From contig CAIOSI010000037.1 in assembly GCA_903860975.1 (NCBI GenBank), positions 62,001-126,000 of the forward strand: a stretch of DNA of 64,000 bases, given 5' to 3'. The notes beneath the pieces are model-generated. The model was not told the DNA's origin. It saw only the letters and a program-made list of their open reading frames with translations, and did not search any database. Position 1 is the stretch's first letter. Each line of letters opens with the position of its first letter. Below, piece by piece: positions 34,234 through 42,884 of the stretch. The DNA comes from an uncultured Alphaproteobacteria bacterium. GTDB taxonomy: Bacteria; Pseudomonadota; Alphaproteobacteria; Caulobacterales; Caulobacteraceae. The position numbers and the translations under genes are program-made.

Positions 34234-35213
34234 TGGCCCGCTCCAACTGACGGAGGGTCCATTGCGGCCGTCCGACGCGTTAGCGAAAACCTCTATCCGT
34301 GGTCGGACTCGATTCCAAATTTATGGATCAGGCCATCCAGCTCAAATTGTCGGCTGGCCTTGGGCTGCAACGTCAGTCAGCCGCCGTAAAATAGCAGGAC
34401 CCCCGCGCCCCAAGCTCAGCAATCCTTGCCTCCCGCGTTCCTGCCGGCAGGTTGGCGCCTGATCTTGGATTATCCCGCCTGGGCCACCGCACAGCACCCC
34501 GAAGCCCGATGGCCTGCCAGGGAATGCTGGGCGAGATCAAGGCGTACGGGACGCGTTTGGCTCAGACGGCGAACTGTGGAGGCTCTGATCGCTGGATCGA
34601 CCTGGACATCGACCACCTAATCGCCAAGTGGAGCGCAGATTGGCTAGCGTGCGGCCTTAGACCACCTCGCAAGTGCTGCGGGCGCGCCCGGCCACGACAC
34701 GGCATCTGCCGGCCACTTGGCGTCCTGCAGGCTATTTAGAACAGCTGACACCTACGACCGTGACCGGCCGACCTTCTTGCTAGGTTTCGGCTTCACAAAG
34801 CGCGACATTGTGCGGATCAGGGCAATGGCGGAGTTGACGACGTCCTAATTAGAGGCCCGCCGATCGAAACGATCTGGACGTGCCCGTCAGCACCGGTGCC
34901 TGTTGGCCGGGATCTGAGCGAGAGGGAAGCGGCCGGGTGCTCGGCGAATGAGCGGGGCGGACGCTGCTGTCTTGGGAGATAACTGGATCGAAACGGTGCC
35001 GCTTGGCCAGGTGGCGGCGCGGACCTAGGCCAGTCTGACTCGGCCCGAAGGCGGACTCTACGAGCGTCCTGCTTTGGGCGGCGGACGTTGCTTCTGGAAG
35101 GTCGCACTGTCGCGCAGGCTACTCGTTTGAGGCAATCGAGGGATCGCATCACGTTCCGATACCCCTAACGTCAGCGATATGGTGCCATGACACCAACATA
35201 TCCCTCGACAGCT
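34234..35213. other. Gene-poor stretch
   Basis: About 980 bases between the MBL hydrolase and the DUF1993 gene hold no gene I can support strongly. Composition is less regular than in the neighbours, and most open frames lack third-position GC bias. One small plus-strand frame (34509-34739) looks protein-like and is listed separately. The rest may be decayed sequence. Confidence 0.5.
34509..34739 (+). CDS. Possible small Cys-containing protein
   Basis: A 76-residue frame beginning MACQGMLGEIKAYGTRL and containing ANCGGSDRWIDLDIDHLIAK, ADWLACGLRPPRKCCGRARP and ending ICRPLGVLQAI. The layout (a short Cys-containing turn, then R-W-x-D-L-D-x-L-I-A-K, a basic Cys-rich part and a final R-P-L) resembles small conserved hypothetical proteins, perhaps zinc-ribbon-like, that I have seen in Caulobacterales. 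Cysteine spacing looks imperfect, so it could be a diverged or decayed copy. An alternative start is the ATG at 34524. Confidence 0.35.
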   Translation: MACQGMLGEIKAYGTRLAQTANCGGSDRWIDLDIDHLIAKWSADWLACGLRPPRKCCGRARPRHGICRPLGVLQAI

Positions 35214-35750
35214 TCACACCCCGACAGAGTTTGACGCTGGCGACCGCCGGGCGGGCAGGTCGCCCAGGAAATCCCGTTTGCCGATGCCCGCGCCCTCCTT
35301 CCGCAAGAGGGCGTAAGCGATGGCGGTGTGGAAGTGCACGTTGGGGAGAGCGAGCCTCAACAGATAATCGAGGCCTTCGAAGTGCCGGGCTCCCTTCGGG
35401 CTTGACAGGACGATCTCGCGAGTTTCCGCTCCGTCGAACTCGTGTGGCTTCAGGGTCTCAAGCTCGGCGATAGCCGCGGCGAGCGCCTGGCGCATGTCCG
35501 ACAATGTGACCAGCCCTTCGACCCGCGGCGCGGGTAGACCCCTTAGCCGCGCTGTCGCGCCAAGGGCGTTGTTGATGGCCGCCTCGATCTGGAATGGGAA
35601 CGCGTGCATGGTCGGCGCGAGACGAAGCGCGGTGAACTCGACCGCGTCGCGACCTTCTTCACAGAAGTGCGCTTCCGCCTTGCCCAGCAGACTGAGCAGG
35701 ACCCGTAGGCTTCGTTGGAAGCTCGGCACAGCCAGTTGATACAGGCACAT
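35214..35750 (-). CDS. DUF1993 domain-containing protein
   Basis: A 178-residue soluble helical protein of the DUF1993 family. The N-terminus CLYQLAVPSFQRSLRVLLSL, the middle LAPTMHAFPFQIEAAINNAL, and the C-terminal FHTAIAYALLRKEGAGIGKR DFLG block (with the H-x-x-x-A-Y-x-x-L-R pattern) fit the family, which has a DinB-like four-helix fold. Function is unknown. ATG 35750 matches the usual N-terminus. It stands alone between the gene-poor stretch and the IS element. Confidence 0.82.
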   Translation of the reverse strand: MCLYQLAVPSFQRSLRVLLSLLGKAEAHFCEEGRDAVEFTALRLAPTMHAFPFQIEAAINNALGATARLRGLPAPRVEGLVTLSDMRQALAAAIAELETLKPHEFDGAETREIVLSSPKGARHFEGLDYLLRLALPNVHFHTAIAYALLRKEGAGIGKRDFLGDLPARRSPASNSVGV

Positions 35751-35792
35751 CGAATTGCATAGGCCCAAGGACGATTGCGAATTCCCTAGCAA

Positions 35793-36043
35793 GGGAATGT
35801 CACGACAGGATGACCGTTCGCCGCTTCGTTAAGCGGAGGTCTAAATTCATAATTCGTTAGGACGCCCGTTCACGACTATCCTCCAATTCAACGCGACGGC
35901 ATTCAACCCTTGCACTGGATCTCGTCACGGCGGAGGTGTGTGGTCGGGACCCGCCTCTGATCCGGGCCTCGCTATACCTCTTTCAAGGGTTGGAGGAGTA
36001 TGGCGAAGGGGATTTTGGGACGTTTCGCACACCACATTGGGTG
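35793..36043. other. Intergenic sequence left of the IS element
   Basis: About 250 bases upstream of DUF1993, lower in GC than the surroundings. I see no gene. It contains GGTTGGAGGAG just before an ATG at 36000, but the frame soon enters the insertion sequence. Confidence 0.4.
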
Positions 36044-36051
36044 CGTTTATA

Positions 36052-36079
36052 GGTCGCGTCCCACCGAGTGGTGTAGCTG
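36052..36079. repeat. IS256 left terminal inverted repeat
   Basis: The 28 bases from 36052 match the inward-read right end (37454-37481) at 21 positions, with the outermost GGTCG and the inner TAGCTG identical. It lies downstream of the transposase stop codon. Confidence 0.8.
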
Positions 36080-36120
36080 CGGCGGCGTGATCGCCACGAT
36101 CTCCGGCATGGCCGGATCGA

Positions 36121-37323
36121 TCAGGCTGCCCCTATGGGCAGACTGACGAAGGGATTGTCGCTCAGCGGCGCGACACTTTCCACCGTCATGTAGCGCGAGC
36201 GCTGGACAGCCCACTCGTCGTTCTGTTCGAGCAGGATCGCGCCGACCAGGCGGGTGATGGCGGCCTCGTTGGGGAAGATGCCGACGACGTCGGTGCGTCG
36301 CTTGATCTCGCCGTTGACGCGCTCGATCGGATTGTTCGAGTGCAGCTTGGTGCGATGCTCCTTGGGGAAGGTCATGTAGGCGAGCACGTCGCTCTCGGCC
36401 TGGTCCATGAAGGCGGCGAGCTTCGGCACGCGCGGGCGCAGCTGATCGGCGACCTGGCGGATGGTTGGGCCTTGGCGGCGGCCTCGTCGTCCTGGGCGAA
36501 GGCCGTGCCGACGAAGGCCGAGACCACCCGGCGCTGGGTCTTGCCGGCGTGGGCCAGCGCATTCCTCATGAAGTGCACCTCGGCAGCGCTGCCAGGTGGC
36601 GCTGAGCACGCGGGACACCGCCGCCTTGAGGCCCTCGTGGGCGTCGGAGATCACCAGCTTCACGCCGCGCAGACCCCGCCGGGTGAGCTTGCGCAGAAAC
36701 TCGGGCCAGAAGGTCGCGGCCTCGTACGCGCCGATGTCCAGGCCCAGCACCTCACGCCGGCCGTCTGAGTTGACGCCGACGGCGAGGATCGCCGCCACCG
36801 AGACGATGCGCCCGTTCTGGCGGACCTTCAGATAGGTGGCGTCGATCCACAGATAGGGCCAGTCGCCCTCGATCGGCCGCTCCAGGAAGGTCTGCACCCG
36901 CTCGTCGATCTCCTCGCACAGCCGGCTGACCTGGCTCTTGGAGATGCCGCTCATGCCCATGGCCTTGACCAGGTCATCGACCGAGCGGGTCGAGATACAC
37001 TGAATGCAGGCCTCCTGGATCACCGCGGTCAACGCCTTCTCCGCCAGCCGCCTGGGCTCCAGGAAACCCGGAAAGTAGGAGCCTTTTCACAGCTTGGGGA
37101 TCCGCAGCCCCACCGTCCCAGCCCGGGTCTCCCAGTCGCGGTCGCGGTAGGCGTTGCGCTGCACCAGCCGCTCGGGGCTCTTTTCGCCGTGCGCGGCCCC
37201 GGTCAGGGCGCCTACTTCCAGCTCCATCAGCCGCTGGGCGCCGTACCCGATCATCTCGCGCAGCAAATCGGCGTCGGCGCTCTTTTCCATCAGCCCGCGC
37301 AGGGCCATCATGTCATCGGTCAT
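36121..37323 (-). pseudogene. IS256-family transposase, disrupted
   Basis: A mutator-type (DDE) transposase of about 400 codons with three lesions. A TGA interrupts it after RIPKL (codon just left of 37087), where relatives read R-K-G-S-Y-F; CGA to TGA would explain it. Near 36597 an extra base shifts the frame after ATWQRC, where the intact reading [18 protein letters not shown] continues in the next frame; near 36470 the frame returns before [16 protein letters not shown]. The DDE surroundings [25 protein letters not shown] and [19 protein letters not shown] are recognisable. It cannot make a full transposase. Confidence 0.92.
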
Positions 37324-37453
37324 CCTCGGTTCCTCGGTTCAGGTTGAGATCGCAACCCGACCCTACCGAAAATCGTGGATGACCACCGCTACGCCGCTCG
37401 CTCGCTACGGCGCCATGTGGAAGGCGCGCGTCGCGAGCGGCTCCGCTACCGCC

Positions 37454-37481
37454 CAGCTATACCACCAGCGGGGGCACGACC
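37454..37481. repeat. IS256 right terminal inverted repeat
   Basis: This is the partner of the left repeat. It lies upstream of the transposase start and is bordered outside by the octamer CGTTTATA that also borders the left end. Confidence 0.8.
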
Positions 37482-37518
37482 CGTTTATAGCGACGGTTGG
37501 CCGCCTGCTGTTGAACCT

Positions 37519-38046
37519 TTATCGGGTGAGCCGTTCCGCTCGATAGAACTGATCAACTTCTCTTACCGTCAGAAGACTGGTCTTGGGCAAATCGAGCTGA
37601 TCGAAAATTAGCCGGTAGCGCCGACGATTCTGAGGCGTGGTTATCGCGATATGGCGGATCATCGTCCAATTGACGCTGTCCTGCCCGCCTTCCAGGTTCC
37701 CGGCACGGACCCGCTCGAACCACGATCGGCGCAGATACCGAAGGAGGCTGACCGAGGTAGGAGCGTCCAGCAAGATGGCGCCGGTCGCCCTCGCGAACCG
37801 CTGGGGCCAGCAGCGGGAATAGTTCCCGTCCATGACCCAATTCTCGCCCAGGACGGCCTGATGATGCAGGGCGTCAAAGTCCGCCGTCGGCCTAGGGAGC
37901 CAGTTGGTGTTCGGCCAATGGGCGAATTGGTCCAGGTGGATCGTCTTAAGGCCGCGCGCCCGTCCGATGGCGGCCGCAAGGGTGGATTTTCCGCTGTTCG
38001 ATGGGCCGATGATGCAGATGCGGCATCCAAGACCATTAAGCGTCAT
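37519..38046 (-). CDS. Small P-loop ATPase/kinase, FlaR-like
   Basis: A 175-residue nucleotide-binding protein resembling adenylate-kinase-like proteins named DNA topology modulation protein FlaR. The Walker A is IIGPSNSGKSTLAAAIG, followed by KTIHLDQFAHWPNTNW and ENWVMDGNYSRCWPQRFARA, both typical of this group, then a kinase lid region RYLRRSWFERVRAGN. The name rests on weak evidence in other organisms; substrate is unknown. ATG 38046. The IS element's target duplication ends 30 bases after its stop. Confidence 0.82.
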   Translation of the reverse strand: MTLNGLGCRICIIGPSNSGKSTLAAAIGRARGLKTIHLDQFAHWPNTNWLPRPTADFDALHHQAVLGENWVMDGNYSRCWPQRFARATGAILLDAPTSVSLLRYLRRSWFERVRAGNLEGGQDSVNWTMIRHIAITTPQNRRRYRLIFDQLDLPKTSLLTVREVDQFYRAERLTR

Positions 38047-38094
38047 ATCGAGACCCAGACCTGACCCCTTGTCCGAGGCGGGTCAGTATAGGGA

Positions 38095-38133
38095 AGCCGG
38101 CGGGCGCAAAGGGGATTGCAGCGCCCGCCGGCT
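38095..38133 (-). terminator. Strong hairpin downstream of the TonB-dependent receptor
   Basis: A perfect 13-base inverted repeat, AGCCGGCGGGCGC (38095-38107) and GCGCCCGCCGGCT (38121-38133), with a 13-base loop. On the minus strand it starts about 70 bases after the receptor stop and is followed by TCCC rather than a T run, so termination is likely but not certain. Confidence 0.6.
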
Positions 38134-38200
38134 CCAGGCCTGCGTTCTATCGAGCCCAAGCTTGGCCACCCACGCTCGACCGCCCGGGTCGCCTTAGAGC

Positions 38201-40792
38201 CTAGTACCTGACCGAGACCGTGGCCCCGAAGGTGCGGGGGTCGTTGAAGGCACCCGTCACGCTGCTCGAGGCCTGAATGTAGCTGCCGCTGCGAGCGATC
38301 AGGAGATTGGCGTCGAACAGATTGCGCGCCCAGATGGCGAGCGTGAGCTTCGCGCCCGAGTCAGCGAGTTGGATATCCGTGACTGCAATGCGCGCGTTGT
38401 AGATGGTGCCGGTCTCGGTCTTGAGTTGCGGCAGATAGATGGTCTGGCCGTTCGCGTCCTTCGTGCCGGTGCTGACGTCGCCGCTCGAGGTGTATTCTCC
38501 ATCGTTCCAGTTGCCGTCGAAGTGGACGCGAAGGGTCGCCGCGTCGTCAAAGATGGGCGTGTGATAGTCGATCGACCCGGTGATCCGGTTCTTCGGCGTG
38601 TAGAGCTGGTGGTAGGTTGTCGGCGTATTCAGGGCGTAGCCCGTCACGACGCCCGCCGCGTTGATCTGCGGGCGCGCCACCGGGTCGGTGAACAGCGGCA
38701 TCGTCACATTGGCAAGGGTATAGCTTCCCGAAAGGGTCAGGCCGCTGATCGGCGCCCAATCGACTTGGGTCTCGAGGCCCGAGACCTTGCCGGTGCCCTT
38801 CATGTTGTAGGTGTCTTCGATAGTTCGGGTGGACCCGGCTATGACGACAAGCTGACCGGTCTTTGGATCGGTGGCGAACGTGTTGTAATTCGCGCCGATA
38901 CTATAATAGACGTTCTTGTATATGCCCGAATAGGCCGCAGCATTGAAGCGCAGGGTGTGGTCGAAGAATTCGCTCTTCAAGCCCAGCTCGTACATCGTGA
39001 CGTCTTCCGGATTGTAGGAAGAGTAGGTGATCGAGCGGGAGTTGTAGCCGCCGGCGCGATAGCCGGTGCTGTACTTGCCGTACAGAGAGATTGACGTCGT
39101 GAGATCGACGGCGACGTTGACCATCGGGTTGACCCGGCGCCAGCTCTCCGTGTGCTCGATCACCCCCTGGACATTCGTCAGCTGACCCGAGGCGTTCGGC
39201 AGGAACGGCAGGGCGTTGTTCACGACCAGCAGCCGGCCGTGCTTACGGTCGTCGCCCCAGCGCACGCCGCCCGTCAGGTGGAGTCGGTCGTCGAGGATCG
39301 GCGGCGTCCAGGTAGCCTGGCCGTAGATCCCGAAGCTGTCGGTGATGTTCCGGCTGGCGCGGTCCACGCCGATATTGGGATAGAGGCCTTGTACCAGGGA
39401 GGTCTGGCCGGGCTGGCCATAGAAGTTGTTGTAGGTGCTGGCGCAACTGGCCGGCGTCGTGATGCAGGCGTTCGGGCCCAGGACCGAATTGCCAAGTGGA
39501 CTGTAGGTGATCGGCGTGATGCCGGAGGCGATGCCGTTGGTGTCCCAGCGCAGGGTGTTGAAGGCCTGGGCCTGGTCGATCGTGTTTTCGTGGAAGAACA
39601 TCCCGCCTACGGTGAATTCCAGTCGATCGACGTGACCGAAGGCCTGCAACTCCTGGCTGTATTGGCTCTGCTGAAATTGCGCGATCGAATAGCGCTCGAA
39701 ATTCTGCCCGGCACCTAGGTTAACGGTTATCGGCAGACCCTCGGTTCCGCCGTTCTGATACTGGTTCTGATAGAGTTGGCGGTAGGCGGAGATCGACTTC
39801 ACCTGCAGCCAGGGCGCAGCGTCCCATTTCAGGGTGAGGCTGTGGCCCGACTGGTCGCCGAGGCTCGGCTGCAGAGGCGCGCCGATCGGCGCGTGATCGA
39901 TCCGGCTGGTGGCGATCAGCGAAAGCGGAGAGATCGTGACGTTACTCGCGGCCTTCACCGTATAGGCGAAGATGGTGGTGTCTTCGGTGTGGCTGACATC
40001 ATAGGCGTAGTCGGCGGTGAAATTGGGCGCAGGCGTCCAGTGCACCTGCGCGCGGAAACCGCGGCGGGCCGCCTCGTTCCAGTCGTGCTGGCCCGGCATC
40101 GGGTTCTTCACCCAGCCGTCATGGGACTGGATCATGCCGTCGAGTTTGACAGCGAAGTCGCGATACGTTGGCAGGTTCACGTGAAACTGGCTTTCGTAGC
40201 TGCCGTAGTTGCCGGCCCCGGCCAGCATCTCCGCGCCAAACTGGCCGGTGGGCTTCTTGGTGGTGATGTTCAGCGCGCCGCCTTCGGTGTTGCGGCCGAA
40301 CAGCGTGCCCTGCGGCCCTTTAAGGACTTCGACGGCGTCCAGGTCGTACAGGCCTGCGTCGAGGCCCTGCGGCCGGCCGAGATAGACACCATCCAGATAG
40401 ACGCCGATGCCGGATTCACCAGCCGGCTGATTGGTGTCCGACATGATTCCGACGCCACGGATGTTCAGGATCATGTTGAACGGGCGGTTAGCATAGGGCG
40501 TCACGGTCAGGCCGGGAGCAGAGCCGTCATTCAGGTCGGTGAGAGAATAGATGTGGCGGTCCTGAAGGGCCTGGGCGTTCACGACCGAAATCGAGATCGG
40601 GGTATTCTGCGCGTTGGCCTCCCGCCGCTCGGCGGTCACGACCACCTCGCTCAGCCCGATGGCCGCTGCCTTCGCGTCGGCGACCGCCGCAGCTTCCGCC
40701 AGCGCCGACGAGGCGCCACCCAGTCCTACGATCATGGCGGCAAGGGCCACCCCACTGAGCGCCACACAGCGATAGCTGTAACGAGACTTCAT
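38201..40792 (-). CDS. TonB-dependent receptor
   Basis: An 863-residue outer-membrane beta-barrel receptor that imports a substrate using the proton motive force through TonB. After a signal peptide (VALSGVALAAMIVGLGGASS region) comes the TonB box-like LSEVVVTAERRE, the plug domain (about 60-190: PISISVVNAQALQDRHIYSL, LNIRGVG, GVYLDGVYLGRP, VEVLKGPQGTLFGRN), and a long barrel ending in FGATVSVRY with the C-terminal aromatic. The type resembles the Caulobacterales/sphingomonad receptors for organic compounds. It is divergent from the phosphonate importer genes, so a role in taking up organophosphorus compounds is possible but unproven. Confidence 0.93.
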   Translation of the reverse strand: MKSRYSYRCVALSGVALAAMIVGLGGASSALAEAAAVADAKAAAIGLSEVVVTAERREANAQNTPISISVVNAQALQDRHIYSLTDLNDGSAPGLTVTPYANRPFNMILNIRGVGIMSDTNQPAGESGIGVYLDGVYLGRPQGLDAGLYDLDAVEVLKGPQGTLFGRNTEGGALNITTKKPTGQFGAEMLAGAGNYGSYESQFHVNLPTYRDFAVKLDGMIQSHDGWVKNPMPGQHDWNEAARRGFRAQVHWTPAPNFTADYAYDVSHTEDTTIFAYTVKAASNVTISPLSLIATSRIDHAPIGAPLQPSLGDQSGHSLTLKWDAAPWLQVKSISAYRQLYQNQYQNGGTEGLPITVNLGAGQNFERYSIAQFQQSQYSQELQAFGHVDRLEFTVGGMFFHENTIDQAQAFNTLRWDTNGIASGITPITYSPLGNSVLGPNACITTPASCASTYNNFYGQPGQTSLVQGLYPNIGVDRASRNITDSFGIYGQATWTPPILDDRLHLTGGVRWGDDRKHGRLLVVNNALPFLPNASGQLTNVQGVIEHTESWRRVNPMVNVAVDLTTSISLYGKYSTGYRAGGYNSRSITYSSYNPEDVTMYELGLKSEFFDHTLRFNAAAYSGIYKNVYYSIGANYNTFATDPKTGQLVVIAGSTRTIEDTYNMKGTGKVSGLETQVDWAPISGLTLSGSYTLANVTMPLFTDPVARPQINAAGVVTGYALNTPTTYHQLYTPKNRITGSIDYHTPIFDDAATLRVHFDGNWNDGEYTSSGDVSTGTKDANGQTIYLPQLKTETGTIYNARIAVTDIQLADSGAKLTLAIWARNLFDANLLIARSGSYIQASSSVTGAFNDPRTFGATVSVRY

Positions 40793-41079
40793 TCTGACCC
40801 CTCCGATTTGAGGGCACGCTAGCCGGCGACAAAAGCGGTTCCGTCACACCGCTGCGAAAATTTCGTGATGCCGGCGAAAGTTGTCGGGTAGGTCGTTGGC
40901 CGACATTTTTTGACGGGGGGTTACGATTTGTTTGCCCTGCCCTCCGCAGCCCAACGGCCGATCTGGACAAGTTCGGGTCCCGTACAAAGATCATCACCAA
41001 GACGTCATCCCTACGACACGGCGCGGTGCGATGACTGGTTGATGATGCCTCTAATGGCAGGCTCCGGCGGAATGCTCCC
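40793..41079. promoter_or_regulatory. Divergent promoter region between the receptor and phnD
   Basis: 287 bases without a gene, which must hold promoters for the receptor (left) and the phosphonate importer (right). I find no clear Pho box (two CTGTCAT repeats) and no strong palindrome. The part nearest the receptor has an AT-richer patch near 40855-40870 and a T run at 40907-40912. Confidence 0.45.
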
Positions 41080-42048
41080 ATGAGACCCTGGTTCACGAGC
41101 CTCGTCCTGATCTGCGCAGCCGCGCTCTGCGGCTGCGGCCAACACGCCGTGTCCAGGGACTCCTCGGACTGGCGTGGAAAGATGAAGCAAATCCGGTTCG
41201 CAGTGCGCGGCTCGGAGAGCGACCCGGCCATGGCGACGCGATGGAAGGCCTACGCGGCCTATCTGTCCAAAGCGTCGGGCCTGCCGGTGAAACTGTACGA
41301 AAGCTCGGACTACAACGGATCCATTCAGGCGCTGTCATCAGGTCAGGTGGATATGGCGCAGATCGCCGGCGGCGGTTACGCCAATGTTGACGCTCAGGTG
41401 GGTGACAAGGTCGCGCCGATGGTGACTGTCCGTCAGGCCGAAGGGTCGATGGGCTACTATTCCGCCCTGCTGGTGAAGCAGAGCAGCCCCGTCCACAAAC
41501 TCGCCGACATGAAGGGCCGGACCCTGGGCTATGTCGATTTCAACTCCACTTCCGGCTATCTCTATCCGCGGGCGAAGATGCGAGAGCAGGGGATCGAGCC
41601 GGACACATTCTTCGGTAAGACAAGCTTCGCCGGCGGTCACACCCAGGCGGTGATGGCCCTTGAAAACGGCCAGTTCGACGCGACTATCATCGAAGTGGGC
41701 GGCGGCGATCCCGAGCACGGCTTCACGACCGGACCGCAGTACACTATGGGCCGTCGCGGCCTCGTCGACCCGAAGGCGTTCCGCATCGTCTGGGTTGTGG
41801 GGCCGATCCCGAATGCGGTGATGGTCACCCGCACCGACCGGCCGCAACCCTTCATCGATCTCGCCCGTGGTGCAATGGCGGCCCTACCCTACGACGACCC
41901 TGACCTCTGGCGAGGCATCGGCCAGCCGGACGGAAGCGCGTTCGCCGCCGTCGACCGCAGTTTCTATGCCGAGGTGATCCGGTTGCGCGCGGCCGACATC
42001 GCTAAGCGTCGAGGTGGCGCAAACAGTCCGCCGGCCAAACCCTCATGA
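41080..42048 (+). CDS. phnD: Phosphonate/phosphite ABC transporter substrate-binding lipoprotein
   Basis: A 322-residue type II periplasmic binding protein of the PhnD family. The signal ends in a lipobox (LICAAALCGC), so it is a lipoprotein tethered to the inner membrane. The ligand-site motifs are SSDYNGSIQALSSGQVDMAQ, GYVDFNSTSGYLYPRAKM (the S-T-S-G-Y-L-x-P block that holds the phosphonate in PhnD) and AGGHTQAVMALENGQFDATI. It is the first gene of a run phnD, second binding protein, and two permeases, each overlapping the next. Ligand range (phosphonate, phosphite or ester) cannot be told from sequence. Confidence 0.93.
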   Translation: MRPWFTSLVLICAAALCGCGQHAVSRDSSDWRGKMKQIRFAVRGSESDPAMATRWKAYAAYLSKASGLPVKLYESSDYNGSIQALSSGQVDMAQIAGGGYANVDAQVGDKVAPMVTVRQAEGSMGYYSALLVKQSSPVHKLADMKGRTLGYVDFNSTSGYLYPRAKMREQGIEPDTFFGKTSFAGGHTQAVMALENGQFDATIIEVGGGDPEHGFTTGPQYTMGRRGLVDPKAFRIVWVVGPIPNAVMVTRTDRPQPFIDLARGAMAALPYDDPDLWRGIGQPDGSAFAAVDRSFYAEVIRLRAADIAKRRGGANSPPAKPS

Positions 42049-42884
42049 GACCTTGGCTGCTCCTTGCCCTCGCCCTTTCGATCGCCGCGACTTCGGCAGA
42101 CGCGGCCAGCCTGCGGATCGCGGCGATTACCGGATCAAATGGGCCGTGCCACGCCCTGGAAGCCGGCGCGCCTGCCGGGGAGATTGCCTATTTCCGCCAC
42201 CTTGAGTCCCGCCTGGGACGCGCTATCCTGACCTGCAACGTGATGGACCGGGCGGCGGCGGCCCAGGCACTTGCCCTAGGCAGGCTGGACGCAGCTGTGC
42301 TGGACCCGGCCGCCTATGCGCCGGTCCAGGCTAAGGCCCGCGCGATCCTCACCGTGCGCCCCGCCGGCCGGCTGAACCGCATTCCAATAGTGGTCGTCGT
42401 CAAAAAGACCAATGTGTCGGCGACCAATCTCGCAGCCTTGAAGGGAAAGTCCGTCGTGTTCGGCGGCTCGGTGGACGCCGCCCTGGCGGTTCCTCGTCAG
42501 GCCCTGACCGATCAGGGCGCGGGCCCAGGATTCTTCGCGCGCGAAGCCGTCTCGACCGACGGCGACAGTGCCGCAGCCAAGCTGCGGTCAGGTGCGGCAG
42601 ACGCCCTGGTGCTGAACGCGGCGGCTTGGCAAAGGCTTTGTCAGGGCCTGCGCACCCAGGACAACCGCTGCGAGGACCTCAAGGTGCTCTGGCATGGCCA
42701 CACACGCGCGACGCTTGCGCTGGTCGTTCGCCGCGACATCCCCGACGACCTGCGGTTCCGCCTTATCGGCATCCATTTGGCGATGCATCTGGAGGCCAAG
42801 GAGGCTTTTGCCTGGGCGTCATCCTGGATACCCCAGAGTGCGGAATTCGAACCGACCGAAGCCGATGCGCTTGCAACCCGCTGA
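42045..42884 (+). CDS. Second PhnD-like periplasmic binding protein
   Basis: A 279-residue protein with a Sec signal (MRPWLLLALALSIAATSADA) and no lipobox. The fold pattern is that of a truncated PhnD: LRIAAITGSNGPCHALE, AQALALGRLDAAVLDPAAYA, ATNLAALKGKSVVFGGSVDA and AAKLRSGAADALVLNAAAW. The S-T-S-G-Y motif is absent, replaced by GGSVDAALAVPR, so it may bind a different ligand or act as an accessory component. ATG 42045 overlaps the phnD stop (ATGA) and its own 3' end overlaps the permease by 20 bases. Confidence 0.8.
   Translation: MRPWLLLALALSIAATSADAASLRIAAITGSNGPCHALEAGAPAGEIAYFRHLESRLGRAILTCNVMDRAAAAQALALGRLDAAVLDPAAYAPVQAKARAILTVRPAGRLNRIPIVVVVKKTNVSATNLAALKGKSVVFGGSVDAALAVPRQALTDQGAGPGFFAREAVSTDGDSAAAKLRSGAADALVLNAAAWQRLCQGLRTQDNRCEDLKVLWHGHTRATLALVVRRDIPDDLRFRLIGIHLAMHLEAKEAFAWASSWIPQSAEFEPTEADALATR

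Larger units (their letters stand above)
36044..37489 (-). mobile_element. IS256-family insertion sequence with 8-bp target duplication
   Basis: The element proper is 36052-37481 (1,430 bp). Its ends are imperfect inverted repeats: the left end starts GGTCGCGTCCCACCGAGTGG and the right end, read inward, starts GGTCGTGCCCCCGCTGGTGG; 21 of the first 28 positions agree, including GTAGCTG/ATAGCTG. The octamer CGTTTATA flanks it on both sides (36044-36051 and 37482-37489), a target duplication of the size usual for IS256. The transposase inside is broken. It lies between DUF1993 and a P-loop ATPase and does not visibly interrupt a gene. Confidence 0.88.

Noticed and set aside
34817-35152. 111-residue minus-strand open frame
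   Set aside because: Composition is dominated by Arg, Pro and Ser, with no domain pattern and no usable ribosome binding site.
36000-36060. Frame with GGAGGAG before ATG 36000, possibly a gene cut by the IS element
   Set aside because: The continuation on the other side of the IS is antisense to the P-loop ATPase gene and shows no independent coding pattern; the Shine-Dalgarno spacing is also too short.
38369-40822. Long plus-strand open frames opposite the TonB-dependent receptor
   Set aside because: They are complements of the receptor gene, with no start signals and composition typical of antisense frames in high-GC DNA.
40793-41079. Pho box upstream of phnD
   Set aside because: The best candidates near 40840 and 41000 match too few positions of the two CTGTCAT repeats to be told from chance.
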